Assembly: GCA_003165075.1 (NCBI GenBank)
Contig: PLSM01000188.1
Location: forward strand, 95,095-159,094
From: Acidobacteriaceae bacterium
Lineage (GTDB): Bacteria; Acidobacteriota; Terriglobia; Terriglobales; Acidobacteriaceae
Direction of reading: 5' to 3'
DNA length: 64,000 bases
Positions 14,089-21,335 of this stretch are shown piece after piece; position 1 is the stretch's first letter, and each line of letters opens with the position of its first letter. The notes below the pieces were generated by a model. The model was given only the letters and a program-made list of their open reading frames with translations. It was not told where the DNA came from and searched no databases. The position numbers and the translations under genes were made by a program.

Positions 14089-15138
14089 CTACTGGATTAT
14101 CGCGTCGGGCTTGTCCGTCGCACCATTCACGCGTTGCGGTCGGCTGGCGAATTCGGCCTCGATCAGTTCGTTGGTCCCCGCTTTGGCAAACTCGTAGGCC
14201 ACGCGAATACCGTTGAAGATGGCCACGTCGTTCGACGAGCCGTGACCGATGATGCACACTCCGCGCACTCCCAGCAGTTGCGCTCCGCCGTACTCCCTGT
14301 AATCCAGGCGGCGGCGAAAGTCGTTGAAAGCCCTCCGCGACAGCAGCGCCCCCACCTGGGCAGTCACCGTGCGGGTCAACGATTCGCGCAGCACGTCGCG
14401 CACAAAACGGCCGACTCCTTCGCTGGTCTTCAGCGCCACGTTACCCACAAACCCGTCGCAGACAATCACGTCCGCCAGGCCGCTGAATATGTCGCGCCCT
14501 TCCACGTTGCCAATGAACTTGATGGGCAAGGCCTTCAACAGCGGAAATGCCTCGCGAGTCAGCTCGTTGCCCTTGGTTTCTTCTTCGCCAATGGAGAGCA
14601 ACCCTACCCGCGGCTGGCTGATCTTCAGCACGCTCCGGGCATACATCTCGCCCATCACCGCAAACTGCTCCAGGTTGTGCGCCTTGCAGTCCACGTTCGC
14701 GCCCACATCCAGCAGCACACACGGATTCCCTGTGGAACTGGGCATCGGAGTCGCCAGCGCCGGCCTGTCCACGCCAGGCAGCGTGCCCAGCACCATCTTG
14801 GCCGTAGCCATGGCCGCGCCGGTGTTGCCCGCCGTCACAAACCCCGCCACCTTGCGTTCGCGCACCAGCTTCAGCCCCACGCGCATCGAGCTGTCCTTCT
14901 TGGTCCGCACCGCATGCACTGCCTTCTCGTCCATCCCGATGCGCTCTGAGGCATGGTGGATGACGATGGGCAGATCCTCGTTTTCCAGGTGCTCGTCCAG
15001 AAGGTCGCGCAGCTCCGCCTCGGGTCCAATCAAGTGGACCCGCACAGGCAAAGCCCGGCAGGCGAGAATCGCCCCCCGTATTTCTGCCTCTGGTGCCTTG
15101 TCGGTACCTACCGCGTCAAGCGCAATGTCAATGAGCAT
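14089..15138 (-). CDS. plsX: Phosphate acyltransferase PlsX
   Basis: Makes acyl-phosphate from acyl-ACP, the first step of the PlsX/PlsY route to phosphatidic acid; a peripheral enzyme at the inner membrane. The 349-residue length is normal. Seen: the N-terminal IALDAVGTDKAP (usually DAMGGDxAP, here changed to DAVGTD), VTAGNTGAAMA, LLDVGANVDC, IGEEETKGNELT, VCDGFVGNVALKTSEG and the C-terminal GVCIIGHGSS. The rpmF-plsX order is the classic bacterial arrangement and supports the call. It ends 12 bases before the Trm112-like gene. Confidence 0.96.
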   Translation of the reverse strand: MLIDIALDAVGTDKAPEAEIRGAILACRALPVRVHLIGPEAELRDLLDEHLENEDLPIVIHHASERIGMDEKAVHAVRTKKDSSMRVGLKLVRERKVAGFVTAGNTGAAMATAKMVLGTLPGVDRPALATPMPSSTGNPCVLLDVGANVDCKAHNLEQFAVMGEMYARSVLKISQPRVGLLSIGEEETKGNELTREAFPLLKALPIKFIGNVEGRDIFSGLADVIVCDGFVGNVALKTSEGVGRFVRDVLRESLTRTVTAQVGALLSRRAFNDFRRRLDYREYGGAQLLGVRGVCIIGHGSSNDVAIFNGIRVAYEFAKAGTNELIEAEFASRPQRVNGATDKPDAIIQ

Positions 15139-15148
15139 GAGCGAAAGT

Positions 15149-15337
15149 TTACTTCGCAGCTTCCTTCACGTCCAATACCGCCCGGCCCTTGTACGCCCCG
15201 CACTTCGGGCAGGCCTGGTGGGGCAGCTTCTTCTCATGGCAGTTGGGGCACTCTGAAAGCCCAACAGCCGTTAGAAAGTCGTGAGAGCGGCGAAGTGCGG
15301 TACGGCGCGTTGAGTGGCGCCTTTTCGGATTCGGCAT
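15149..15337 (-). CDS. rpmF: Large ribosomal subunit protein bL32
   Basis: A 62-residue ribosomal protein starting PNPKRRHSTRRTALRRSHDF, with the zinc-ribbon cysteine pairs CPNC and CPKC and the terminal GAYKGR segment. The ATG at 15337 has AAAGGA about 9 bases upstream; the longer open frame to 15418 adds sequence absent from L32. It is followed after 10 bases by plsX and preceded by the DUF177 gene, the usual gene order. Confidence 0.97.
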   Translation of the reverse strand: MPNPKRRHSTRRTALRRSHDFLTAVGLSECPNCHEKKLPHQACPKCGAYKGRAVLDVKEAAK

Positions 15338-15467
15338 GATGCAATTCCTTTCGTGTCTCCGCCCGCTTGCCTCCTGGCTGGCCTCAGACCGCAAAAGGTC
15401 CTCATTGCCATCCGGCATAGGCGGGACACCCTGATTCTCTCGGGGTCAATCGGTCCGGCGTGAACTT

Positions 15468-15515
15468 GGGTGCCTCATCCTATCCGCGCATTTTGCGGAT
15501 AGGGTGGGAGAACAC
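15468..15515. repeat. Dispersed hairpin, stem type 2, between DUF177 and rpmF
   Basis: GGGTGCCTCAT, then the perfect 9-bp stem CCTATCCGC (15479-15487) and GCGGATAGG (15495-15503) around GCATTTT, then GTGGGAG. It sits in the 199-base gap inside the DUF177-rpmF-plsX series, so it may affect readthrough or processing between the two genes. Confidence 0.8.
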
Positions 15516-15536
15516 GCTCCGTCCAGTACCGAACCA

Positions 15537-16097
15537 CTACTTTGTCTCGGACTTTATCTGGCTACGGAGCCCCGCCAGCGCTTCCCAGCGGGGGTCTGAC
15601 GGACCCTCTTCGCAGGAACACACTTCGAGGTTGCGATTCTGGCCGCAGCGCGGGCAAAGTCCTTTACAGTCAGGCTTGCACAGCGTCCTGACCGGCAGGG
15701 ACAAAAGCACCTGCTCGCGCAGCACATCCTCAAGCAAAAGACTGTCTTTTTGATAATACCCGATTTCTGTCTCCGGCGCCGTAATGGACCGCTCCGGCGC
15801 CTCCGAATCGGCCTCCACCGGCCGGAAAATCAGGTCGTACTCGGCTGCCAGCGGAATCTTCACCGGCTCCACGCACCGCGCGCAAGGAACCTCGAACTTC
15901 CCTGAAAAGTTCCCCCTGAGCCGGATATCGGCCACAATCTCCTTGGGGCCACGGTGCTCGTGGATCACCTCGGCCCGCCCCGCCGCCGTCAACGGTCCGT
16001 CCTGCTCGGCATCCTGGCCGAAGTCCACCGCACCCGGAGCCACTTCCAGGTCAAATTCGATCGGCTCCTGCTCCAGTTCGCTAACCTTGAACTCCAT
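15537..16097 (-). CDS. DUF177 / YceD-family protein
   Basis: A 186-residue YceD-family protein, linked in many bacteria to rRNA (23S) accumulation and always close to rpmF. Seen: PCARCVEPV (first cysteine pair), YYQKDSLLLEDVLREQVLLS and the C-terminal zinc-type signature CKPDCKGLCPRCGQN. Start ATG 16097 (MEFKVSELEQEP) is chosen because the upstream extension has no family character. It is first of the leftward gene series ending in Trm112. Confidence 0.92.
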   Translation of the reverse strand: MEFKVSELEQEPIEFDLEVAPGAVDFGQDAEQDGPLTAAGRAEVIHEHRGPKEIVADIRLRGNFSGKFEVPCARCVEPVKIPLAAEYDLIFRPVEADSEAPERSITAPETEIGYYQKDSLLLEDVLREQVLLSLPVRTLCKPDCKGLCPRCGQNRNLEVCSCEEGPSDPRWEALAGLRSQIKSETK

Positions 16098-16207
16098 AGC
16101 TATGAGCCTACGGCGCAGCCCCCCGCCAGTCAATGCGCCCTTACCAACCCGCCGAATCTTGCCAGGGAACTGACCCGCTAACTCGCCATATCTCCCTGGA
16201 CATGCCG

Positions 16208-16243
16208 GATGCCCCCGGGTCTTGCTTTTAGAACCTGGGAAAG
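16208..16243. repeat. Dispersed hairpin, stem type 1 (degenerate)
   Basis: GATGCCCCCGGGTCTTGCTTTTAGAACCTGGGAAAG. The stem pairing CCGGGTCT with AGAACCTGG is imperfect. It lies between the divergent DUF177 and GNAT genes and directly before the GNAT promoter box. Confidence 0.6.
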
Positions 16244-16263
16244 CAAGACATTAAGATACGAAT

Positions 16264-16770
16264 ATGAACAGCGAAGCGGCTATTGACCTCCACACCCGCC
16301 TGGCCACTGCCGCCGACCGCCCCCGCCTCGTCCCCCTCATTAACTCCGCCTTCTCCATCGAAACCTTCCTCGGTGGCACCCGCACCGACGACGACCGCCT
16401 GGCCGCCATGATGGAGAAGGGTGTCGTGTTCGTTCTCGAAAACGGAGCTGGCTGTCTGCTGGCCTCCGTCTATGCCGAGTTGCGCGGCCCGCATGGCTAT
16501 CTCGGCATGCTGGCCGTCGATCCCGCTTACCAGGGTTCGGGCCTGGGCCGCCGCATCGTTCAGGCCGCCGAAGACCACTTCCACCGGAACGGCTGCCAGG
16601 CCATCGACATCACCGTCCTCAACATGCGCCCCGAGCTGCTGCCCATCTATCGCCGCTTTGGTTTCGTCGAAATCGGCGCCGAGCCTTTTCACCCTGGCCG
16701 CCCCATCCAATCCGGCGTCGAGTGTCATTGCATCGTCATGTCCAAACCGCTCATCCCTCTAGCGCAATAA
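16264..16770 (+). CDS. GNAT-family N-acetyltransferase
   Basis: A 168-residue acetyltransferase that would move an acetyl group from acetyl-CoA to an amine. The acetyl-CoA loop is clear: LGMLAVDPAYQGSGLGRRIV (about residues 79-98), followed by ITVLNMRPELLPIYRRFGFV, the typical C-terminal strand. The substrate is unknown. The ATG has no Shine-Dalgarno site and TAAGAT ends 6 bases before it, pointing to a leaderless mRNA. It is convergent with the esterase gene, with two hairpins between. Confidence 0.88.
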   Translation: MNSEAAIDLHTRLATAADRPRLVPLINSAFSIETFLGGTRTDDDRLAAMMEKGVVFVLENGAGCLLASVYAELRGPHGYLGMLAVDPAYQGSGLGRRIVQAAEDHFHRNGCQAIDITVLNMRPELLPIYRRFGFVEIGAEPFHPGRPIQSGVECHCIVMSKPLIPLAQ

Positions 16771-16779
16771 CCGGGTGCC

Positions 16780-16813
16780 GGGTGCCCCAGGTCTCGCTTT
16801 TGAGACCTGGGAG
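16780..16813. repeat. Dispersed hairpin, stem type 1, first of two in the convergent gap
   Basis: GGGTGCCCCAGGTCTC-GCTTTT-GAGACCTGGGAG. The 9-base arms CCAGGTCTC and GAGACCTGG pair perfectly. It lies 9 bases after the GNAT stop, where a bidirectional terminator would be expected, though no T run follows. Confidence 0.82.
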
Positions 16814-16830
16814 CGAGCTTGCCGAGTGCC

Positions 16831-16866
16831 GGGTACACCAGGATTCGCCTTTAGAACCTGGGAAAC
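16831..16866. repeat. Dispersed hairpin, stem type 1, second of two in the convergent gap
   Basis: GGGTACACCAGGATTCGCCTTTAGAACCTGGGAAAC. Arms CCAGG and CCTGG pair with a decayed inner stem. It lies 17 bases from the preceding copy and 22 bases from the end of the esterase gene. Confidence 0.65.
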
Positions 16867-16887
16867 AATCGGCCGCGATCAACCTCC

Positions 16888-18363
16888 CTACTGCCCCTTT
16901 GCCTCCGCCCCCGGCGTGTGCAGATACCGGCTGGCAAAGGTCAGGAACGTGGGCCAGTTCGGGCCCGGGGTGTGCCCGCCCGAGTGTTCCCGAAACGCGA
17001 CGTCCCCGTCGATCAGCGCAGTCTCCATGGGCGGGAATACTGTCGTGCCCATGTCCTTCTTGCCCAGCAATTTGTACACCGGCCCGGCTGCCGCAGCCGC
17101 CATAAACATCCCCTTGGCATCGGCCCAGGCGTCTCCGCCCGGGTGGCCTTGTCCGTCCGGGGTGGTATTTCCTGCGCCAATAAAGACTGGCCGTGGCGCG
17201 CAAAGAGCAATCAGTTCATGGTTGTCCACCGGCATGTCCCCGGGTGTCAGCGGCCCCGCATACTTCAGAAACCTGCCCCCCATCCAGTGATACTCGTTGG
17301 CCGCCGCTATGTTGCCCACCTGCTCCCCGTAGATGTGCCGGTAGAGCTTGGCCCCGGCCTCGCCTGACGAGCTGACATAGCCGATTGCGATGCGCGGATC
17401 GTAGGCCATCGCCACCAGCGTCGTCTTGCCGTAGCGCGAGTGGCCTTCCAGCCCCACTTGTTTCGCATCCACCGCCTTGTCGGTCTCAAGATAGTCCAGT
17501 GACCTGCTCACTCCCCATGACCAGGCCAGCAGAGTGCCCCAGTCGTCCACTGAACGCGGTTGGCCCTTGTTCACCAATCCGATAATCCCCGCCGTCAATC
17601 CAGCGCCATTGTCGGCCTGCACGCTGGTCGGAATGTACTCCGCATAACCCCAGCCTTTCGCCAGCACCTGCTGCTGCCAGGTCGGCCCCGGTGGGGGAAC
17701 AAACTGCGGCATGCGCTTAGCCAGCATCGCCATAAACTCCCTTGACCACCCAATCTCCATGATCACCGGAACCGGCCCCGTCGCATTTGCCGGCGTGCTC
17801 AGCGTCAGATCGATGTCCACCGTAATCGCAGGATCGGCCGAATTGTCCACGTGGCCCACCAGTTTTTTCGTGATTACGGGCACGTCGCCGTTCTTTTCCC
17901 TGGTCGTGCTCACCACCTCCCAGGTCACTTTAGGCAGGTTGGCGGGAACGCGGCCCAGAACCTCGCGGTCGAAATCTTCCACGATCTCCGGCCGCCGCTT
18001 CGTCCACCACACCTTCGCCGTGGTCACCCGCTTGCCGTTCTTCAGCACCAGCGGATCAGGCAGATTGGGATAGACATTGGCCTTCGACTCGTCGTAGTTG
18101 GCTGCGTTGGGCGACGTCATGTCGTTTGTCACCCCGCCCCGCAACTCCTTGATGCCCAGCATGTCCATCAGGTGCTGATGGTCCTTCTCCGACCCCGCCT
18201 GAATCGCCAGCCATGCCGGATCAGGCGCCGGCGCAGGCGGGGGAGGCGGAGGAGTGCTGGCCGGAGCCGTCTGTGCTCCCAACCGCAAGCCAAACGTAAA
18301 AAACAGGACTGCAATCGCCAGCGGCGCTCTACCGCGAACCACTCCCTGACGCATCTGAGCCAT
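16888..18363 (-). CDS. Secreted CE15-like alpha/beta-hydrolase (glucuronoyl / acetylxylan esterase type)
   Basis: A 491-residue exported hydrolase with a signal peptide (APLAIAVLFFTFGLRLGAQ) followed by a proline-rich linker (PPPPPPAPAPDP). The nucleophile elbow GLEGHSRYGKTTLVAMAYD corresponds to the GCSRxGK motif of glucuronoyl esterases, which cleave ester links between lignin and glucuronoxylan. An acidic residue follows in SSSGEAGAK, and the likely catalytic histidine is in FREHSGGHTPG. The conserved CAPRPVFIG strand is present. GAGG 6 bases before ATG 18363 supports the start. The first motif residue is His in place of Cys, so exact substrate specificity is uncertain. Confidence 0.8.
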   Translation of the reverse strand: MAQMRQGVVRGRAPLAIAVLFFTFGLRLGAQTAPASTPPPPPPAPAPDPAWLAIQAGSEKDHQHLMDMLGIKELRGGVTNDMTSPNAANYDESKANVYPNLPDPLVLKNGKRVTTAKVWWTKRRPEIVEDFDREVLGRVPANLPKVTWEVVSTTREKNGDVPVITKKLVGHVDNSADPAITVDIDLTLSTPANATGPVPVIMEIGWSREFMAMLAKRMPQFVPPPGPTWQQQVLAKGWGYAEYIPTSVQADNGAGLTAGIIGLVNKGQPRSVDDWGTLLAWSWGVSRSLDYLETDKAVDAKQVGLEGHSRYGKTTLVAMAYDPRIAIGYVSSSGEAGAKLYRHIYGEQVGNIAAANEYHWMGGRFLKYAGPLTPGDMPVDNHELIALCAPRPVFIGAGNTTPDGQGHPGGDAWADAKGMFMAAAAAGPVYKLLGKKDMGTTVFPPMETALIDGDVAFREHSGGHTPGPNWPTFLTFASRYLHTPGAEAKGQ

Positions 18364-18684
18364 TCCGAACCTCGCTTTCAGACCGTTCCTCCTCGAAGAA
18401 ACGGGATCGGCGGCAAGAATATCGATTTACTACGATTCAGGCAAGGGCGTGCAATTGTTCACCTTCCTTGCAGGACGCCACGGCGTACCTTATCGACCAC
18501 CGGGCCCGCTTGTTTTCCTTGGCTTCCCAACTCCGCTAATTCTCCGTCCCCATTTCTCGGGAATTCACCCGGCGCCCGTGCCTCTCCTGCGCCGCGCTAT
18601 GGTAGCCTCCGGTTGAGGGCTTTCGCACTTTCCCTGTGCGACGGGAATGTCCAGTTCTGCAACCAACCTCCGGGAGACAAGCGC
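18364..18684. other. Divergent intergenic region between the esterase and sthA
   Basis: These 321 bases must hold promoters for both genes, but no strong -35/-10 pair stands out. A hairpin TCGCAC-tttccct-GTGCGA followed by CGGGAATG at about 18622-18650 resembles the type 2 dispersed repeats. GGGAG 9 bases before the sthA ATG is its ribosome site. Confidence 0.45.
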
Positions 18685-20091
18685 ATGAGCGCCGCCAAAT
18701 ATGACCTGACCGTCATCGGTTCCGGGCCTTCGGGTCAACGCGCCGCCGTAGCCGCCGCCAAGATGAAGAAGCGCGTGGCCGTCGTCGAGGCACGCTCCGT
18801 GGTTGGCGGGGTCTGCATCAACACCGGCACCATCCCCTCCAAAACCATGCGCGAGGCCGTCCTCCACCTGTCCGGATACAACTACCGCTCCGTCTATGGC
18901 GTCAACTACCGGGTCAAGGAAAAGATCACCATGGCTGATCTGGCCTTTCGCGTCCAGGCCGTCATCAGGACTGAGGTTGACGTGACCGAGGCGCAGCTCT
19001 CGCGCAATGGCATCGACGTGGTCCATGGCATCGCCCGCTTCGTCGATCCCCACCAGGTGCGCGTGGAGGGCGCCCAGGCCGACACCACGCTTGAATCCGA
19101 CCGGGTCATCATCGCCGTCGGCACCAAGCCTGCCTGCTCCCCCAAGGTGCCCATCAATGGCCGCACCATCGTCAACAGCGACCAGATTCTCGACCTGCCC
19201 GTCCTGCCCCGTTCCCTCATCGTGGTGGGCGGCGGCGTTGTCGGGGTTGAATACACCTGCATGTTCGCCATCCTCGGCGTGCGCGTGACCATGATTGAGA
19301 AACGCAATAGGCTGCTCGAATTCGCTGACCAGGAGATCGTCGAGGCCCTCAGCTACCATCTCCGCGACAGCCGTGTCACCCTTCGCCTCGGCGAAGAGGT
19401 TGAGAGCGTTGAGGAACTGCCTGACGGCACCGTGGTCGCCAACCTTGAGAGCAAGAAGCGCGTCTCCGGCGACGCCCTGTTATACGCCGTGGGCCGCCAG
19501 GGAAACATCGACGAACTCAACCTTGCCGCCGCCGGCATTGAAGCCGACAATCGCGGCCGCATCCCCGTCGACGAGCACTATCAGACCAAAGTCGAACACA
19601 TCTTTGCCGTGGGCGACGTGGTCGGTTTCCCCTCCCTGGCTTCGGTCTCCATGGAGCAGGGTCGCATCGCCGCCGCCCGCGCCTTCGACGACCACGCCAC
19701 CACCTCCAACCCCAGTTTTTATCCCTACGGCATCTACACCATCCCCGAGATCAGCTTCATCGGCAAGACTGAGGAACAGTTAACCGACGAAGACGTGCCT
19801 TACGAGGTCGGCATGGCGTATTACCGCGAGGTCGCCCGCGGCCAGATTCGCGGCGACACCACCGGCCGCCTCAAGCTCGTTTTCCATCGCGATACCCGCA
19901 AAGTGCTCGGCGTGCATATCATCGGCGAAGGCGCTGCCGAGCTGGTCCACATCGGCCAAGCGGTCATGATCCTGGGCGGCACAGTGGATTACTTCGTCGA
20001 TACCGTCTTCAACTACCCCACTCTTGCCGAGTGCTACAAGGTGGCCGCCTTCAACGGCTTGGGCCGCCTGCACCGCTACCAATCGACATAA
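18685..20091 (+). CDS. sthA: Soluble (Si-specific) NAD(P)+ transhydrogenase
   Basis: Moves hydride between NADPH and NAD+ in the cytoplasm through bound FAD, balancing the two pools. The 468-residue protein has the FAD loop VIGSGPSGQRAA, the NAD loop VVGGGVVGVEYTCMFA and the C-terminal dimerisation domain (GEGAAELVHIGQ, FNYPTLAECYK). The first motif reads GGVCINTGTIPSK with Cys44 but Thr49 where lipoamide dehydrogenases have the second redox cysteine; this loss is the hallmark of SthA. An in-frame extension far upstream (from 17851) is antisense to the esterase and rejected. ATG 18685 has GGGAG upstream. Confidence 0.93.
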   Translation: MSAAKYDLTVIGSGPSGQRAAVAAAKMKKRVAVVEARSVVGGVCINTGTIPSKTMREAVLHLSGYNYRSVYGVNYRVKEKITMADLAFRVQAVIRTEVDVTEAQLSRNGIDVVHGIARFVDPHQVRVEGAQADTTLESDRVIIAVGTKPACSPKVPINGRTIVNSDQILDLPVLPRSLIVVGGGVVGVEYTCMFAILGVRVTMIEKRNRLLEFADQEIVEALSYHLRDSRVTLRLGEEVESVEELPDGTVVANLESKKRVSGDALLYAVGRQGNIDELNLAAAGIEADNRGRIPVDEHYQTKVEHIFAVGDVVGFPSLASVSMEQGRIAAARAFDDHATTSNPSFYPYGIYTIPEISFIGKTEEQLTDEDVPYEVGMAYYREVARGQIRGDTTGRLKLVFHRDTRKVLGVHIIGEGAAELVHIGQAVMILGGTVDYFVDTVFNYPTLAECYKVAAFNGLGRLHRYQST

Positions 20092-20157
20092 GGCGCAATG
20101 AGAATGCTGTGGATAGACGCGGGGCGAGGTTCTGACCGCGTGATGTTGTGCCTGAAT

Positions 20158-20214
20158 GGGTGCCCTATCCTTGCGGCGTATTTGTTTTTTTGCCGCAAGG
20201 GTGGGAAAGTACGA
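20158..20214. repeat. Dispersed hairpin, stem type 2, after sthA
   Basis: GGGTGCCCTAT, then CCTTGCGGC (20169-20177) paired perfectly with GCCGCAAGG (20192-20200) around a T-rich loop, then GTGGGAAAGTAC. Just after it, 20230-20264 is a run of overlapping AGCTAG/AGCAGCT words. Confidence 0.8.
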
Positions 20215-20281
20215 AATCAAACGGTCAAAGAGCTAGTAGATAGCAGCTAGAAGCTAGCAGCTGAAGTCCCGGAGGCCAACA

Positions 20282-21181
20282 ATGACCAAAGCGATCGGTG
20301 TCGTAATGACCGGACACATCTCCGCCGGCCGACTTGAGGATCACCACCTGACCGGCAATCTCCTGCGCTTCCCAATCGATACCGGGAAGCTGGACGCGTT
20401 GGCGGCGATACCCGGCAGCGAGCTGGTGCAGATCCTGGCAGCGCATGTCATCCAGCTGCTTCCACCCGGCGCCCTCCCCGTAGACGCTATCGGCGTCGCC
20501 GTGCCCGGTGTGGTGCGCCACGGCGTGGTCGAAGAATCGCCCAATCTGCCCCAGATCAAGGGCATGCGGCTGGCCGACGAACTCACCAAAGTCCTCGCCG
20601 CCAAGGGCATCTCCACCCCGGTTCACGTGGCCAACGACGCCGACGCCATCGCCGCCGGCGTTGCTGTCTCCCGCGGCCACATCGACCAGCTCATCCGCGT
20701 CTGGACCATCGGCAATGGCATCGGCTACGGCCGCTGGCCCTACGTAGAAGGCGTCTGGGAGGGCGGCCACATCACCGTGACCCTCGACCCGAAGGAGCGT
20801 TTCTGCGCCTGCGGCGGCGTGGGTCATCTCGAAAGCATCATGGGCTACCGCGCCATGCGTATGCGCTTCCTTGACCTCGAACCGGAAGAAGTCTTTGCTC
20901 TCGCCAAGAAAGGCGACGCCCGCTGCCGGGAGTTCGTCGACCTATGGCATCGCGCCCTGGCCGCCGCCACCGCCTCGTTCATCCACATCGCCGGCCCCGG
21001 CCGCTTCTATTTCACCGGGCACAATGTGGGTTTCCTTGAGCTGCCCACGCTGCGCGACCACCTCGAAACCATGGTCAAGATGAGTCCCCTACTCAGCTAT
21101 TCGCTCGAGATCCTGCCCCCCGACGACCAGACCGCCCTGCTCGGCGCAGGCATCAGCGCCCTCCGCGCATTGAAGTGGTAA
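20282..21181 (+). CDS. ROK-family protein with an atypical N-terminal phosphate loop
   Basis: A 299-residue ROK-fold (actin-like ATPase) protein related to glucokinases. Seen: GVAVPGVV, the catalytic Asp119 in VANDAD, TIGNGIGYG, GGHITV with His163 and the zinc signature CACGGVGHLE at 175-184. Two deviations: the N-terminal DxGGTK phosphate motif is absent (the start reads KAIGVVMTGHISAGRL), and the third zinc cysteine is His182. It may be a divergent sugar kinase or a sugar sensor without kinase activity. GGAGG lies close before the ATG. It lies 190 bases after sthA on the same strand with a hairpin between. Confidence 0.8.
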   Translation: MTKAIGVVMTGHISAGRLEDHHLTGNLLRFPIDTGKLDALAAIPGSELVQILAAHVIQLLPPGALPVDAIGVAVPGVVRHGVVEESPNLPQIKGMRLADELTKVLAAKGISTPVHVANDADAIAAGVAVSRGHIDQLIRVWTIGNGIGYGRWPYVEGVWEGGHITVTLDPKERFCACGGVGHLESIMGYRAMRMRFLDLEPEEVFALAKKGDARCREFVDLWHRALAAATASFIHIAGPGRFYFTGHNVGFLELPTLRDHLETMVKMSPLLSYSLEILPPDDQTALLGAGISALRALKW

Positions 21182-21335
21182 GAATCGGTTGCGCATGATC
21201 GACTCCGCCGGCGGCCATCATCGCTTGAGTTGCATCGCAGCGCGCGAATCAGCCACCATGCCGACCCGCCAACCTGCAGACTCGCTGACTTGCTGACTCG
21301 CCATCCCGCGAAGCGGCAAGTACCGTCCAGCCGCT

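Noticed and set aside
17851..18684. Upstream in-frame extension of sthA
   Set aside because: It runs antisense through the esterase gene; the FAD motif and ribosome site place the real start at 18685.
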